Below the pieces are notes generated by a model. The model saw nothing but the letters and a program-made list of their open reading frames with translations, had not been told where the DNA came from and did not search any database. Made by a program: the position numbers and the translations under genes. This document shows, in pieces, positions 26,874 to 34,938 of a stretch of DNA of 64,000 nt (positions are counted from its first letter, which is position 1; the number at the start of each line of letters is the position of its first letter). The DNA is from an uncultured Alphaproteobacteria bacterium (GTDB lineage Bacteria > Pseudomonadota > Alphaproteobacteria > Caulobacterales > Parvularculaceae): NCBI GenBank assembly GCA_902826095.1, contig CADEDN010000011.1, forward strand, positions 1-64,000, read 5' to 3'.

Positions 26874-27938
26874 CTATTTGAACATCGCCTGAATAGCCGC
26901 GACGGTCGATCCGCGGACGCCGCGCGCCGTCTCTTTGGCGTGGTCGTGGCCATGATGGTCGTGATCGTGCAGACGCAGGCGCGTGACGGTCGCGCCGCCC
27001 GGCGGCTGGTCATGGTCATGCTCGTGGTCCGGGCAGTCGAATCCGCTTTCGATCTGAATGGTCGAGTCTTCAATCCCATAACGCTCGCCGAGGCGCTGCT
27101 TTAGCGCACGGAGCGTTTCAGCCGCCGGGGCGCCGTCGCGAATGCGCGCGTGCAAAGTCAGCCGGAGCTGATCGGGCGTCAGCTGGGAAATTTTGACACT
27201 ATGAATGTCTTCAATCACGGGGCTTGCGGCGGCGAGATCATTCACAAGGGCGTCAACGTCGAAATTCTTCGGAGCGCCTTCAAGAAGAATATGGGTCGTT
27301 TCCGCTAGCAGTTTCAGCGCCGACCGGCCGATCAGGAACGCGACGAGGAATGAAAGCAGCGGGTCAATAGGCATCCAGCCCGTGCGCCAGATGATGATTG
27401 CCGCGGCAACCGCCGCGACTGAGCCAAGAAAGTCGCTCGCGACATGCAGCATGGCGCTCTTGATGTTGATGTTGTGATCGCCCGCCCGATGAAGAAGCCT
27501 GAAGGCGACGCCGTTGGCGATCAGGCCGAGCGCGGCGATGGCGAGCATCGGCGCCCAATCAACCTCGATCGGCGTAAAAATGCGGCGGACCCCTTCATAG
27601 ATGATCCACCCCATCAGCACGACAAGCGCGATGCCGTTCAAAAACGCAGCGATGACTTGCGTGCGGCGATAGCCGAAATGCAGTTTTCCATTGGCTGGCC
27701 GCACGGAGATCCAGTGCGCGCTGAGCGCGATCGCCAATGCGAGCGCATCGGTCATCATATGGCCGGCGTCGGCGAGAAGCGCGAGCGACCCCGACAGGAC
27801 GCCGCCGACAACCTCGACCACCATGAACACGACGATGACGATGAGGGCGGCGAACAGCCGCCCGCCATCCGCCCGATGCTGTGCATGTCGGCTTACCGTA
27901 AGCCCTTCATGCGAATGATCGTGGCCGCAGTCGCTCAT
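26874..27938 (-). CDS. Cation diffusion facilitator metal exporter (CzcD/ZitB type)
   Basis: A 354-residue protein with six membrane segments (about 30-215). The metal-site motifs are DAGHMMTDAL in TM2 and HVASDFLGS in TM5, both HxxxD, which points to zinc-type selectivity. The N-terminus (CGHDHSHEG) and the C-terminal tail (DHEHDHDQ ... HDHDHHGHDH) are very His-rich and may buffer metal. The cytosolic C-terminal domain (about 215-310) is the usual dimerisation domain. It exports Zn2+ or similar ions for proton exchange. It faces a divergent ZIP-type gene. Confidence 0.92.
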   Translation of the reverse strand: MSDCGHDHSHEGLTVSRHAQHRADGGRLFAALIVIVVFMVVEVVGGVLSGSLALLADAGHMMTDALALAIALSAHWISVRPANGKLHFGYRRTQVIAAFLNGIALVVLMGWIIYEGVRRIFTPIEVDWAPMLAIAALGLIANGVAFRLLHRAGDHNINIKSAMLHVASDFLGSVAAVAAAIIIWRTGWMPIDPLLSFLVAFLIGRSALKLLAETTHILLEGAPKNFDVDALVNDLAAASPVIEDIHSVKISQLTPDQLRLTLHARIRDGAPAAETLRALKQRLGERYGIEDSTIQIESGFDCPDHEHDHDQPPGGATVTRLRLHDHDHHGHDHAKETARGVRGSTVAAIQAMFK

Positions 27939-28048
27939 GCCCTGCCAATCCGACGGAACGCGAGGAAATTCAAAGGACAACGCCGAGCGCTACATAAGCG
28001 GTCCCGGACCGGCGCGGCAAGGCGAATATGCTGCGTCATAAATATTTG

Positions 28049-28068
28049 ATGTTGATTGCAAGCAACAT
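28049..28068. promoter_or_regulatory. 20-bp dyad, candidate metal-regulator operator
   Basis: The near-perfect palindrome ATGTTGATTGCAAGCAACAT (one mismatched pair) lies in the 298-bp gap between the divergent CDF exporter and ZIP-type transporter. Its size and position suit a dimeric metal-sensing repressor or activator, possibly acting on either promoter. It does not match a Zur box that I recognise, so the regulator is unknown. Confidence 0.5.
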
Positions 28069-28236
28069 GATCGAGCAATGTTTGCGCGCGGAGGTGACGT
28101 GATAACATTAGGGTTGCTAAAAGGGTTGACTGGACGGCGGGGGGAGTCGCACCGAATAGCCATATTTCTTGGCGAATCGGTCCGGCGGCGAAAACCGCCA
28201 CATCAATGTTGCGTGTGATTTGGAAGGGGGCGGCGC

Positions 28237-28983
28237 TTGCTAGAAGGTGCAGGGATACCGTCTGGGGTCCTCGCCAGCATCATTGCGGCGTGCGTCAGCA
28301 CGGCCGGCCTTCTTTCGATGGCGGCGCTCGGCGACTGGGGCAAGCGCAACAGCGCGTATTTTTCCGCCTTTGCGATCGGCGTTCTGCTCGTCGCGGTGCT
28401 TTTCCACCTGACGCCTGAATCGCTCAGCTATTCGAGGAGCGCCTGGCGATGGATGATCGGCGGCTTTCTCGGCATGTCGATCCTCGGTTTCGGCTTGCGG
28501 CTCTTGTCGCAAAACAGCCGGAACGGGCACGGTATCGCCATCGGCTACGCGTCCGTCATTGCGCTCGGCTTCCATTCATTCGTCGACGGATTGATCTACG
28601 AGGCGACCTATTCGACGGAAGCGTTCACCGGATCGCTGGCGACCGCGGGTCTCCTGCTTCATGAATTCCCTGAGGGCGTCATCGCCTATTTTCTCGCGCG
28701 CGACGCCGGGCTTGACCGAATCCGGTCGATCGTCTGGGCGTTCATCGCCGCCTCGCTGACGACGATCTTCGGCGCCATTGTCGCGAGCGGTTTTCTCGGC
28801 GGCCCCGAGAACGTGCCGATCGGCCCGATGCTCGGCCTCACGGCGGGCGGTCTCGCTTACATCATGGCGTTCCATCTCGGGCCGCATGCGAGCCTGACGC
28901 CGAACAAGCGCGGCTACTTTATCGCCAGCGTCGGCGTCGTGATCGCGCTCGCAGCAGTCGTCTTGCGGCACATGCAGCACTGA
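28237..28983 (+). CDS. ZIP-family metal transporter
   Basis: A 248-residue membrane protein with about eight hydrophobic segments. The ZIP metal-site helices are visible as GFHSFVDGLIYE (TM4) and LLLHEFPEGVIAYF (TM5), with the conserved His/Glu pairs. A His-containing loop is short. TTG at 28237 serves as the start, with a strong GGAAGGGGG site 6 nt upstream. ZIP proteins bring Zn2+ or Fe2+ into the cytosol, the opposite of the divergent CDF exporter. The pair suggests a zinc homeostasis locus. Confidence 0.87.
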   Translation: MLEGAGIPSGVLASIIAACVSTAGLLSMAALGDWGKRNSAYFSAFAIGVLLVAVLFHLTPESLSYSRSAWRWMIGGFLGMSILGFGLRLLSQNSRNGHGIAIGYASVIALGFHSFVDGLIYEATYSTEAFTGSLATAGLLLHEFPEGVIAYFLARDAGLDRIRSIVWAFIAASLTTIFGAIVASGFLGGPENVPIGPMLGLTAGGLAYIMAFHLGPHASLTPNKRGYFIASVGVVIALAAVVLRHMQH

Positions 28984-29012
28984 AACACTTGCGAAATCGC
29001 TGAATCCGAATT

Positions 29013-29498
29013 CTACTTCGGGCGACAGCCGGCGATCCCGGCCGCCGGAATGACGCTGCGCCAGCCATTATCGGCCTCAACGCTCAGCAGCCCCCGCTCC
29101 AGATAATTGCCGCCTTCAAAGCCGAGGCCGAAGCGAACCTTGACGTTCGCCTTGAAGCCTTCCGCGACGAAACGCTGCTCCTCGGAAACGCCGTAGCCGG
29201 AAGCGCCCAAAGCCTCTGCGACCGCTAGCGTGCGCAACTTGCCGTTGACCATGACGTCAGCGCCCTTGCCGGCGGTCATGCGAAATATCGGCGTCGGCTG
29301 ATCGGCTTCGAGCGTCCACAACACCATCCCGCACTCGCCGGGCGGCAGGGCGGAATCGGCGAGTGCGCCGATGACAAGCTCGCCCCCCCCGCTCGGCGCG
29401 GCGGCGACGTTGCGCGAGACTTTGTCGGACGGCGAGGATGCGCAGCCGGCGGCGAAAAGCGCGAGCAGCGCTAGACAAGGATTTCGCCGAGTGATCAT
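29013..29498 (-). CDS. Hypothetical lipoprotein, last gene of the gsp operon
   Basis: A 161-residue lipoprotein with lipobox FAAGC (Cys near 19). After a Ser/Ala linker it has a small beta-rich domain with three more Cys residues (GECGM near 56 and AGCRPK at the end). Its ATG overlaps the gspN stop by 4 bp, so it belongs to the type II secretion operon. An outer-membrane lipoprotein in this position could be a pilotin for the GspD secretin (GspS/AspS role), but the sequence is not recognisably one. Function is inference from position. Confidence 0.75.
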   Translation of the reverse strand: MITRRNPCLALLALFAAGCASSPSDKVSRNVAAAPSGGGELVIGALADSALPPGECGMVLWTLEADQPTPIFRMTAGKGADVMVNGKLRTLAVAEALGASGYGVSEEQRFVAEGFKANVKVRFGLGFEGGNYLERGLLSVEADNGWRSVIPAAGIAGCRPK

Positions 29499-30271
29499 GA
29501 ATTCAATCCTTTCAGTCGGCCGACGGCGCGCCAGGACAATTTCGTTTCCGGACCCTCAAACCCGAAAGTCCGCAGCGCGACGCCGACATCGGCGCGCCTC
29601 GGTTCAGCCGTGAAGACGGCCTCATAGCTGAGATCGGGCGCGACCTTGACGTTGATCCTGACTGATCCTTCCGCGCCGGCGCCGTTCAATGCAAGGTGAA
29701 ACTTCCCATCGACGCATTTTATGTCGCCGGCGAGCGGGAACGCGGCGCCGGACCAGCCCCGCGACAGCCCGTCAAGAGCGTTCGTAGACAGCTTTGCTTC
29801 TTCGGCGCCGCAGCCGGCGCGCGTCAGTTTCAGCGACTTCGCCTTGACGGCGGCGACGCCCTGATATCGCGCGCCGAAAAACGTATACTGACGAATTGAC
29901 GCGAGATTGTAGACGGCGCTGACGTCCCGAAGCTCGACGCCGCCGGGAGACAGCGCGATCCGCGCTTCTCCTTCCAGCGCGCCGTTTCGGCTGGACGCGT
30001 CGGCGGCGATTCGCGCCGTCGCCAGCGACAGCGGCGCCAGACGATAGGAAATGTCGCCGATCAGGATCTGGTTATGGGCGACGCGCGTCAATTCGCCCTT
30101 CCAGATCGTGCCTCTGGCGGCCCCGATCTCCAGCAGGGGCGAGCGCGCGGTCGCGATCGCGGCGACGAGGCTCGCCGGCGCATTCGCGATGGCGCTCAGA
30201 CAGAACGCCGCCGCTCCGGCGATCCAGAGCGCGCCGTTCGATCTTGAAAACAGCGAGGCCAAGCGCATCAT
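29495..30271 (-). CDS. gspN: Type II secretion system protein N
   Basis: A 258-residue bitopic inner-membrane protein. One N-terminal hydrophobic segment (about 13-40) is followed by a periplasmic domain with the GspN/AsmA-like beginnings GAARGTIWKGELTR and closing YEAVFTAEPRRADV. It has a pair of Cys residues (CGAEE and IKCVDG). GspN is an accessory pseudopilin-assembly component present in some T2SS. It overlaps gspM by 4 bp and the downstream lipoprotein by 4 bp. Confidence 0.85.
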   Translation of the reverse strand: MMRLASLFSRSNGALWIAGAAAFCLSAIANAPASLVAAIATARSPLLEIGAARGTIWKGELTRVAHNQILIGDISYRLAPLSLATARIAADASSRNGALEGEARIALSPGGVELRDVSAVYNLASIRQYTFFGARYQGVAAVKAKSLKLTRAGCGAEEAKLSTNALDGLSRGWSGAAFPLAGDIKCVDGKFHLALNGAGAEGSVRINVKVAPDLSYEAVFTAEPRRADVGVALRTFGFEGPETKLSWRAVGRLKGLNS

Positions 30272-30741
30272 GGCGGCGTTCGCCGGACAAGCGTCAGTTG
30301 CGCCTGCAAGCCTTCGCCCGATGTCGCGCGAGCGATGTCGGCGGACGCGACGGTGACGCCATATTGGCGCTCCAACATGCCAAGCCAGTCGAACAGCTTC
30401 TGGGGATCGGCGGCGACATTGGCTTCAACGCCGCCGTCAGGCCGCGCATTGCGATAATTGACCTGAATCTTGTGATCGCCGGTCGATTGCGTCAGCACGT
30501 TGAGGATCGGCGTTTGCAGATCGACGCCCGCGCCCGCCGCGACGACGCCTGCGTTGGCGCTTGCCTGCGACACGAGGCCGTAGAGTTCTTCTGCTCGCTC
30601 GCGCTTGTCGGACATCCCCGCCCGCCAGCCGAACGCCGGCGCAATCATGAACTGAATGAACGCGAGCGCTGCGACAATCGCGCCGCCGACGCCGACGAAG
30701 AGTTTTTCCCGATCTGACAGCCGATCCCAAAAAGCCTTCAT
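30268..30741 (-). CDS. gspM: Type II secretion system protein M
   Basis: A 157-residue protein with a short cytosolic N-terminus (KAFWDRLSDREK), one membrane helix (about 16-40) and a periplasmic ferredoxin-like domain ending in GEGLQAQLTLVRR. The layout matches GspM, which sits in the inner-membrane platform next to GspL. It overlaps gspL and gspN by 4 bp on either side, consistent with a translationally coupled operon. Confidence 0.87.
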   Translation of the reverse strand: MKAFWDRLSDREKLFVGVGGAIVAALAFIQFMIAPAFGWRAGMSDKRERAEELYGLVSQASANAGVVAAGAGVDLQTPILNVLTQSTGDHKIQVNYRNARPDGGVEANVAADPQKLFDWLGMLERQYGVTVASADIARATSGEGLQAQLTLVRRTPP

Positions 30742-31934
30742 TTCGCCCTCGCCGACATTTCGCCGATCCAGGCTTCGCCGGAGCGGCGATAGCCGCCGCT
30801 GTCGACGCCGACGAGGCCGTGCGCGTCGAGCGCCGCGCGGAACGCTTCGATCCCGGCGTCTGAATCGCTCCTGATGCTGAAGACGAACTGCCCGCGCGCG
30901 CCGTCATAGCGAATGCGATCGATCGCGACCCCGTCATGTCCTTCAAGGCTCGCCGTCAGACGCGAGGCGATCTCGAGAAATGACGCGGCCTGGCCGCCCG
31001 CCGCCAGAATTTCACGCGCATGCGCGCGGATATCGCTCCCGTCATAAGTCGGAAACGCGGACTTATGCATCGCGCGAGCGCTTTCCTCATAGGAATGCGC
31101 GATGCGTCCGTCCCTTATGCCCGCCGCTGCCGCCGAAACGATCGCCGCCGCTGCAAGACCGGCCGCCAGCGCCGCCGGGCGCTTCCACGGCCCGAGCTTG
31201 AACGACGACGAAGTCTTGCGGCGGTATTCGCCCGCGAGGAAATTTGTCGGCGCATGCCTCGCGGACATATGCGCGCCGAAGAGCGCAAGAACGTCCGCTT
31301 CGTGCGGCAATGGCCGTCGTTCAACCGGCAGATTCGCCCATTTGCCGACAAGATCATGAGCGCCATAAGCGATGACTGCGGCTTCGCCCGCCGCCTCGAT
31401 GAAGGGCGGCGCCACGATTTCAGCAAGCGCGCGTTCGCAGGCAAAGCCTGCGTCGCTGCGCGCCGCGATAATACGGTCGCGGTCTCCGACGAGGATGCAG
31501 GCCGTGTCCGATCCGCCGATGCAGGCGAAATCAACCGTCAGTTCGCTGATCTGGATCGGCGCCGCATCGAAGGCCGCGAGCCAGTCGGCGATCACGGATT
31601 TGGAAATCGCATAAGCGCCGCGCGGCGCGCCGGTCGAGATCACAATATGAATGTCATCCGTCGGCTCGGCGAGCGCATCCTCAAGCAGGAGCGTCGCCGC
31701 CGCTCTCAGTTTCGACGCCTGTTTCGGCGGCGTCGGAATTGCGCGCATCGCGATCTGCTCGCCCATCAAGATGGCGACCCGCCGCACGTCTTCGGGAAAG
31801 CGCCCGGATACCGGCGCGAGCGCCGCGACGTCGCCGACGCGGCCCGCCTCGGTGATTGTGCCGGCGGCAAAGGCGCCCCAGACCACGGGCTCCCGCGGCG
31901 ATCCGCCCAATTTGAAGACCACAAGATCGGTCAA
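30738..31934 (-). CDS. gspL: Type II secretion system protein L
   Basis: A 398-residue protein. The cytosolic actin-like domain (about 1-240) contains VVIAYGAHDL near residue 210 and binds the GspE ATPase. One membrane helix (about 255-275) follows, then a periplasmic ferredoxin-like domain to the C-terminus (GQFVFSIRSDSDAGIEAFRAAL). GspL anchors GspE to the membrane platform. Length and order are normal. It is coupled to gspK and gspM by 4-bp overlaps. Confidence 0.9.
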   Translation of the reverse strand: MTDLVVFKLGGSPREPVVWGAFAAGTITEAGRVGDVAALAPVSGRFPEDVRRVAILMGEQIAMRAIPTPPKQASKLRAAATLLLEDALAEPTDDIHIVISTGAPRGAYAISKSVIADWLAAFDAAPIQISELTVDFACIGGSDTACILVGDRDRIIAARSDAGFACERALAEIVAPPFIEAAGEAAVIAYGAHDLVGKWANLPVERRPLPHEADVLALFGAHMSARHAPTNFLAGEYRRKTSSSFKLGPWKRPAALAAGLAAAAIVSAAAAGIRDGRIAHSYEESARAMHKSAFPTYDGSDIRAHAREILAAGGQAASFLEIASRLTASLEGHDGVAIDRIRYDGARGQFVFSIRSDSDAGIEAFRAALDAHGLVGVDSGGYRRSGEAWIGEMSARAK

Positions 31935-32908
31935 AACGCGTCTCCGAAAGTGCGCGCGAGAAGTTCGACGTCGGCGCCGCCCTTGATCTCAAATAATAGC
32001 GCTTCTTCCATCGTCAGGTCGTTAACTTCAAGCCTGATGCGCGCTTCGATGAGGTTTGAGGAAAGTGAAAATCCCGGCGGCGAAAGTTCCGGCGGAACGC
32101 TTGCCGGGTTAGTATACCCGCCGGGCGGGCGCGCCTCGATCGCGGCGACGACCGCATCAGCTGAAATCGGGTTGGTCCCCGGCGCCAGCAAGGCGGCGAT
32201 CAGCTCGGCGTGATTCTTGTTCACCATGTTGACATTGATCTTGGTCGGCGAAGCGTCCGGAAGTGCGCAAAGATAAGGACGCAGGCGCTGGTATAGGAGG
32301 CGCGAGACGCCGTCCATCGCGCGCAACTCCGAAACGGACGCCAGCATCGTATCGGCTGTCCGGAACGGCGTCGGAAGCGCCGTGTAGAAACTGTCTTCGG
32401 CGCCCTGCGCAAGCGGCGCGATGTCGGTGTCGATGAAATCGACGACGACGTCCTTGAGTCGCTCCGCCTCGCCAGAGCCCAGCCCGATCGAAGTCAGCAG
32501 GCGGACAAATTTCTCCGACTCCGTCAAATCCTCCCGCCCATTGCTGTCAACAAGACCATTAACGTTGAAACAGCGCGTCGCGTCGGCGAACACGATATGG
32601 CCCTTCCCGTCCTCGAAGGGCAACTCCAGCTGGCTGGCGAAAATCCCGTCCTCCTCCGCAACCTTCGTCGGCTTGGTCGCCAGAAATTTCTTCAGGACCT
32701 GATCGGCGATCTCTTCGGCCGCCGCCGCGCGCCAGAGCAATTCCGACCGCGCGCGCTCGCTTGAGGCGCGCCTGACGCCGCCTGTCACGATGTTGGTGAT
32801 CGACAACAGCAGAAAGGCGAGCGTCGCGACAAGCAGCAAAACGACAATCAACGCCGCGCCGCGCTCTTTCGTCCGATGGTTCGAGGGCGGCGGCGTCACA
32901 GCGATCAC
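31931..32908 (-). CDS. gspK: Type II secretion system minor pseudopilin K
   Basis: A 325-residue pseudopilin. The prepilin leader ends in KERGAALIVVLLLVATLAF, so cleavage falls after the Gly. As is usual for GspK, position 5 is not Glu. A large periplasmic alpha-domain follows, with NVNGLVDSNG and the later NVNMVNKNHAELI and ARPPGGYTNP segments. GspK caps the pseudopilus tip together with I and J. The GTG start at 32908 overlaps the gspJ stop (GTGA). Confidence 0.92.
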   Translation of the reverse strand: MIAVTPPPSNHRTKERGAALIVVLLLVATLAFLLLSITNIVTGGVRRASSERARSELLWRAAAAEEIADQVLKKFLATKPTKVAEEDGIFASQLELPFEDGKGHIVFADATRCFNVNGLVDSNGREDLTESEKFVRLLTSIGLGSGEAERLKDVVVDFIDTDIAPLAQGAEDSFYTALPTPFRTADTMLASVSELRAMDGVSRLLYQRLRPYLCALPDASPTKINVNMVNKNHAELIAALLAPGTNPISADAVVAAIEARPPGGYTNPASVPPELSPPGFSLSSNLIEARIRLEVNDLTMEEALLFEIKGGADVELLARTFGDAF

Positions 32909-33543
32909 CCATTCACCCAGAAAATCTGTTCAAGCTCGCCGAAGCGTTTCGTCGTCATGGTGAGGCGGACGGCGTCAGGCGCTTCGCCGCGGCCGGGCGC
33001 CGGCCAAAGGTCAGCCCAGTTGAGCCGCCCATTCACTTCGTCGACAAAAAACCCGATGCGAACGCCGGTGACGCCCGCCATCAAAATGCGGTCGGACCGC
33101 GGCTGGCCGCGCGCATCATCAAGATAGGGCCGGACGCGCCGAACGAGTTTGTCGTCGACGGCCAGATATTCAACCGCCTGCAATGTCGAGCGCGGCGCCT
33201 TGTCGTCCGGATTGGTCCAGCCGCGCCGCACAAACGCCATCAGCAATCGCTCACCCTCGGCCGGCTTCCTGAAGGAGAGCCCCTCGCCGCCCAGAAACGC
33301 CGCAGGATAAGGATAGCCGAATTCGTCGCGCACGATGCGCGGCGCGAGCTGCGCGAGATCCTGTTTCAGGATCAGCCGCGCGATCTGCATGTCGCGAATG
33401 TCCTTGTCGGCGGCTTCGAGCTGCTCGCGCCCTTCAACCGTCAGCCGCAGCGCGTAGACCGACGCGCCGGAAATCATCGCGAAGATCAAAAGCGCGATCA
33501 ACAGCTCCGGCAGGGTGAGGCCCCGCTGCGTGTGATTGCTCAT
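32905..33543 (-). CDS. gspJ: Type II secretion system minor pseudopilin J
   Basis: A 212-residue pseudopilin with leader MSNHTQRG|LTLPELLIALLIFAMISG. The cleavage site is the Gly-Leu junction, with Glu at +5. A GspJ-type beta domain follows, with LILKQDLAQLAPRIVRDEFG and the closing RLTMTTKRFGELEQIFWV. It forms the tip complex with GspI and GspK. The ATG at 33543 fits the 4-bp overlap with gspI better than a longer frame without a ribosome site. Confidence 0.92.
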   Translation of the reverse strand: MSNHTQRGLTLPELLIALLIFAMISGASVYALRLTVEGREQLEAADKDIRDMQIARLILKQDLAQLAPRIVRDEFGYPYPAAFLGGEGLSFRKPAEGERLLMAFVRRGWTNPDDKAPRSTLQAVEYLAVDDKLVRRVRPYLDDARGQPRSDRILMAGVTGVRIGFFVDEVNGRLNWADLWPAPGRGEAPDAVRLTMTTKRFGELEQIFWVNG

Positions 33544-33905
33544 TCGACGGTCCTCAGCGTGTCGACGCGCGCAAGCGTCTGATCGTCGTTGGCGCGCGAC
33601 ACGGTGATCACGACGCGCAGGAGATCGTCGCCCGCTTCGGTCACGACGCGCCGCGCCTTCCACTTTCGGCCCGCCGCCTCAATTTCCGTTTCCTCTTCGC
33701 CCTGATCCGGCGGCGCAGCCTTCAGCAGCATTTGCGCGGTCTCATTGTCGGCGATGATTCCGGCGATCAGGCGCTCCTGCTCGACCGCAGCGAATCTCGC
33801 GCTTTGCGCGACCATGGCGTAGGCGGCGAGCACGACGCCCGCAAGGATCGACAGCGCGACCAGCGTTTCGACGAGAGTCATGCCCAGCTGAGATGGCTTA
33901 CGCAT
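33540..33905 (-). CDS. gspI: Type II secretion system minor pseudopilin I
   Basis: A 121-residue pseudopilin. The prepilin leader MRKPSQLG precedes MTLVETLVALSILAGVVLAAYA, with Glu at +5 after the Gly. The short globular part ends in VVITVSRANDDQTLARVDTLR. GspI initiates the minor-pseudopilin tip complex. It overlaps gspH by 8 bp and gspJ by 4 bp. Confidence 0.92.
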   Translation of the reverse strand: MRKPSQLGMTLVETLVALSILAGVVLAAYAMVAQSARFAAVEQERLIAGIIADNETAQMLLKAAPPDQGEEETEIEAAGRKWKARRVVTEAGDDLLRVVITVSRANDDQTLARVDTLRTVE

Positions 33906-34458
33906 CTTTCTTCACCGCGATCGCGCCGCCTTCATCGACCGTCACCAGCCAAACGCCGTCAGAACTTGTAAAACGCACGCTGAACGCGGTCTGGACGCCG
34001 AGCGGGTCGAGCGGGATCTCGCTTTTCTCCTCATCCTCATCCTCATCCTCGTCCCCATCCTCGCCATTTTCCCCAGCAAGTTCCGACGGCCGCTCCTCGC
34101 CGCCGAGCGCGCGCGCATTGTCGTTGGCGGCGTCCTTGATTTCGACCTTGGCGATGGAGCGGTCGTCAAACTCGGCGCGGCCCAACACGCGGTCGCCGCC
34201 AGAGCCCGACCATTCGCCGGCCTTCAGCCGCTCGAACTTGTACCCTTTGGCGTCGATCGCGATCCGCATCACCGCGCCGGTCGCGACGGCCTCGTCCATT
34301 ACAAGCTGCAGCCTTGCGGCGAAACGCTCCGCGTCGTCCCGCACTTCCGGGCGTGAGGGCGGCGCGTTGAGCAGCACGACCGATGACGCGAGCGCCAGGA
34401 TGACGATCACGACAAGCAGTTCGACCAGCGTCAGGCCGCGCTGGCGATCGGCGCTCAA
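33898..34458 (-). CDS. gspH: Type II secretion system minor pseudopilin H
   Basis: A 186-residue pseudopilin. The leader ends RQRG|LTLVELLVVIVILALASSVV with Glu at +5. The globular domain carries an unusual acidic insert between two beta segments (GENGEDGDEDEDEDEEKSE, about 134-152). The start is taken as the TTG at 34458, giving a TTGA overlap with the gspG stop like its neighbours; a TTG at 34473 is the alternative. Neither has an ideally spaced ribosome site. GspH joins the major pseudopilus to the tip. Confidence 0.87.
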   Translation of the reverse strand: MSADRQRGLTLVELLVVIVILALASSVVLLNAPPSRPEVRDDAERFAARLQLVMDEAVATGAVMRIAIDAKGYKFERLKAGEWSGSGGDRVLGRAEFDDRSIAKVEIKDAANDNARALGGEERPSELAGENGEDGDEDEDEDEEKSEIPLDPLGVQTAFSVRFTSSDGVWLVTVDEGGAIAVKKDA

Positions 34459-34907
34459 CTCTCTTGCGACCAATTGACGATGTCCGCATTGACGCCCTCG
34501 CCGCCCGGCTCGCCGTCGGCGCCGAGCGAGAAGATGTCGATCGCGCCATGCTCGCCCGGCTGGCGGTACTGATAGGGCTTGCCCCAGGGATCGACGGGGA
34601 GCGCGCGCAGATAGCCGCCCGGCCGGTACTGATCGGTCCGCGCATCGCCCGGCGGCGCCGTCACCAGCGCCTGCAGCCCTTGTTCCGTTGTCGGATAATT
34701 GAACATGTCGAGGCGATATTGATCGAGCGCGTTCTCGATCGATCCGAGGTCGATCTTCGCCTTGCGCGCCGCCGCGCGGTCGCGTTCCGGCAAGACATTG
34801 ACGACGACCAGCGCCGAGATCAGCGCTAAAATCGAGAGAACGACAAGAAGTTCGATGAGCGTGATGCCGCGCTGGCGGCGGCGGCGCTTCTCTTTCAGGT
34901 TAATCAT
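34455..34907 (-). CDS. gspG: Type II secretion system major pseudopilin G
   Basis: A 150-residue protein with leader RRRRQRG|ITLIELLVVLSILALIS and Glu at +5. The alpha helix continues to DLGSIENALDQYRLDMFNYPTTEQGLQALV. The conserved YLRALPVDPWGKPYQY segment and a calcium-site-like C-terminus (DGEPGGEGVNADIVNW) mark GspG. It polymerises into the pseudopilus piston. The gene lies 31 bp after gspF, the widest gap in the operon. Confidence 0.96.
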   Translation of the reverse strand: MINLKEKRRRRQRGITLIELLVVLSILALISALVVVNVLPERDRAAARKAKIDLGSIENALDQYRLDMFNYPTTEQGLQALVTAPPGDARTDQYRPGGYLRALPVDPWGKPYQYRQPGEHGAIDIFSLGADGEPGGEGVNADIVNWSQES

Positions 34908-34938
34908 CAGACAGAACTCCTGTTTTCGTTCAATAACA

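Noticed and set aside
31020-32213. 397-codon open frame antisense to gspL/gspK
   Set aside because: Same kind of GC-driven shadow; the opposite strand carries coupled gsp genes.
34455-34473. TTG at 34473 as the gspH start
   Set aside because: It would give a 19-bp overlap with gspG and no ribosome site; the TTGA overlap at 34458 fits the rest of the operon, though uncertain.
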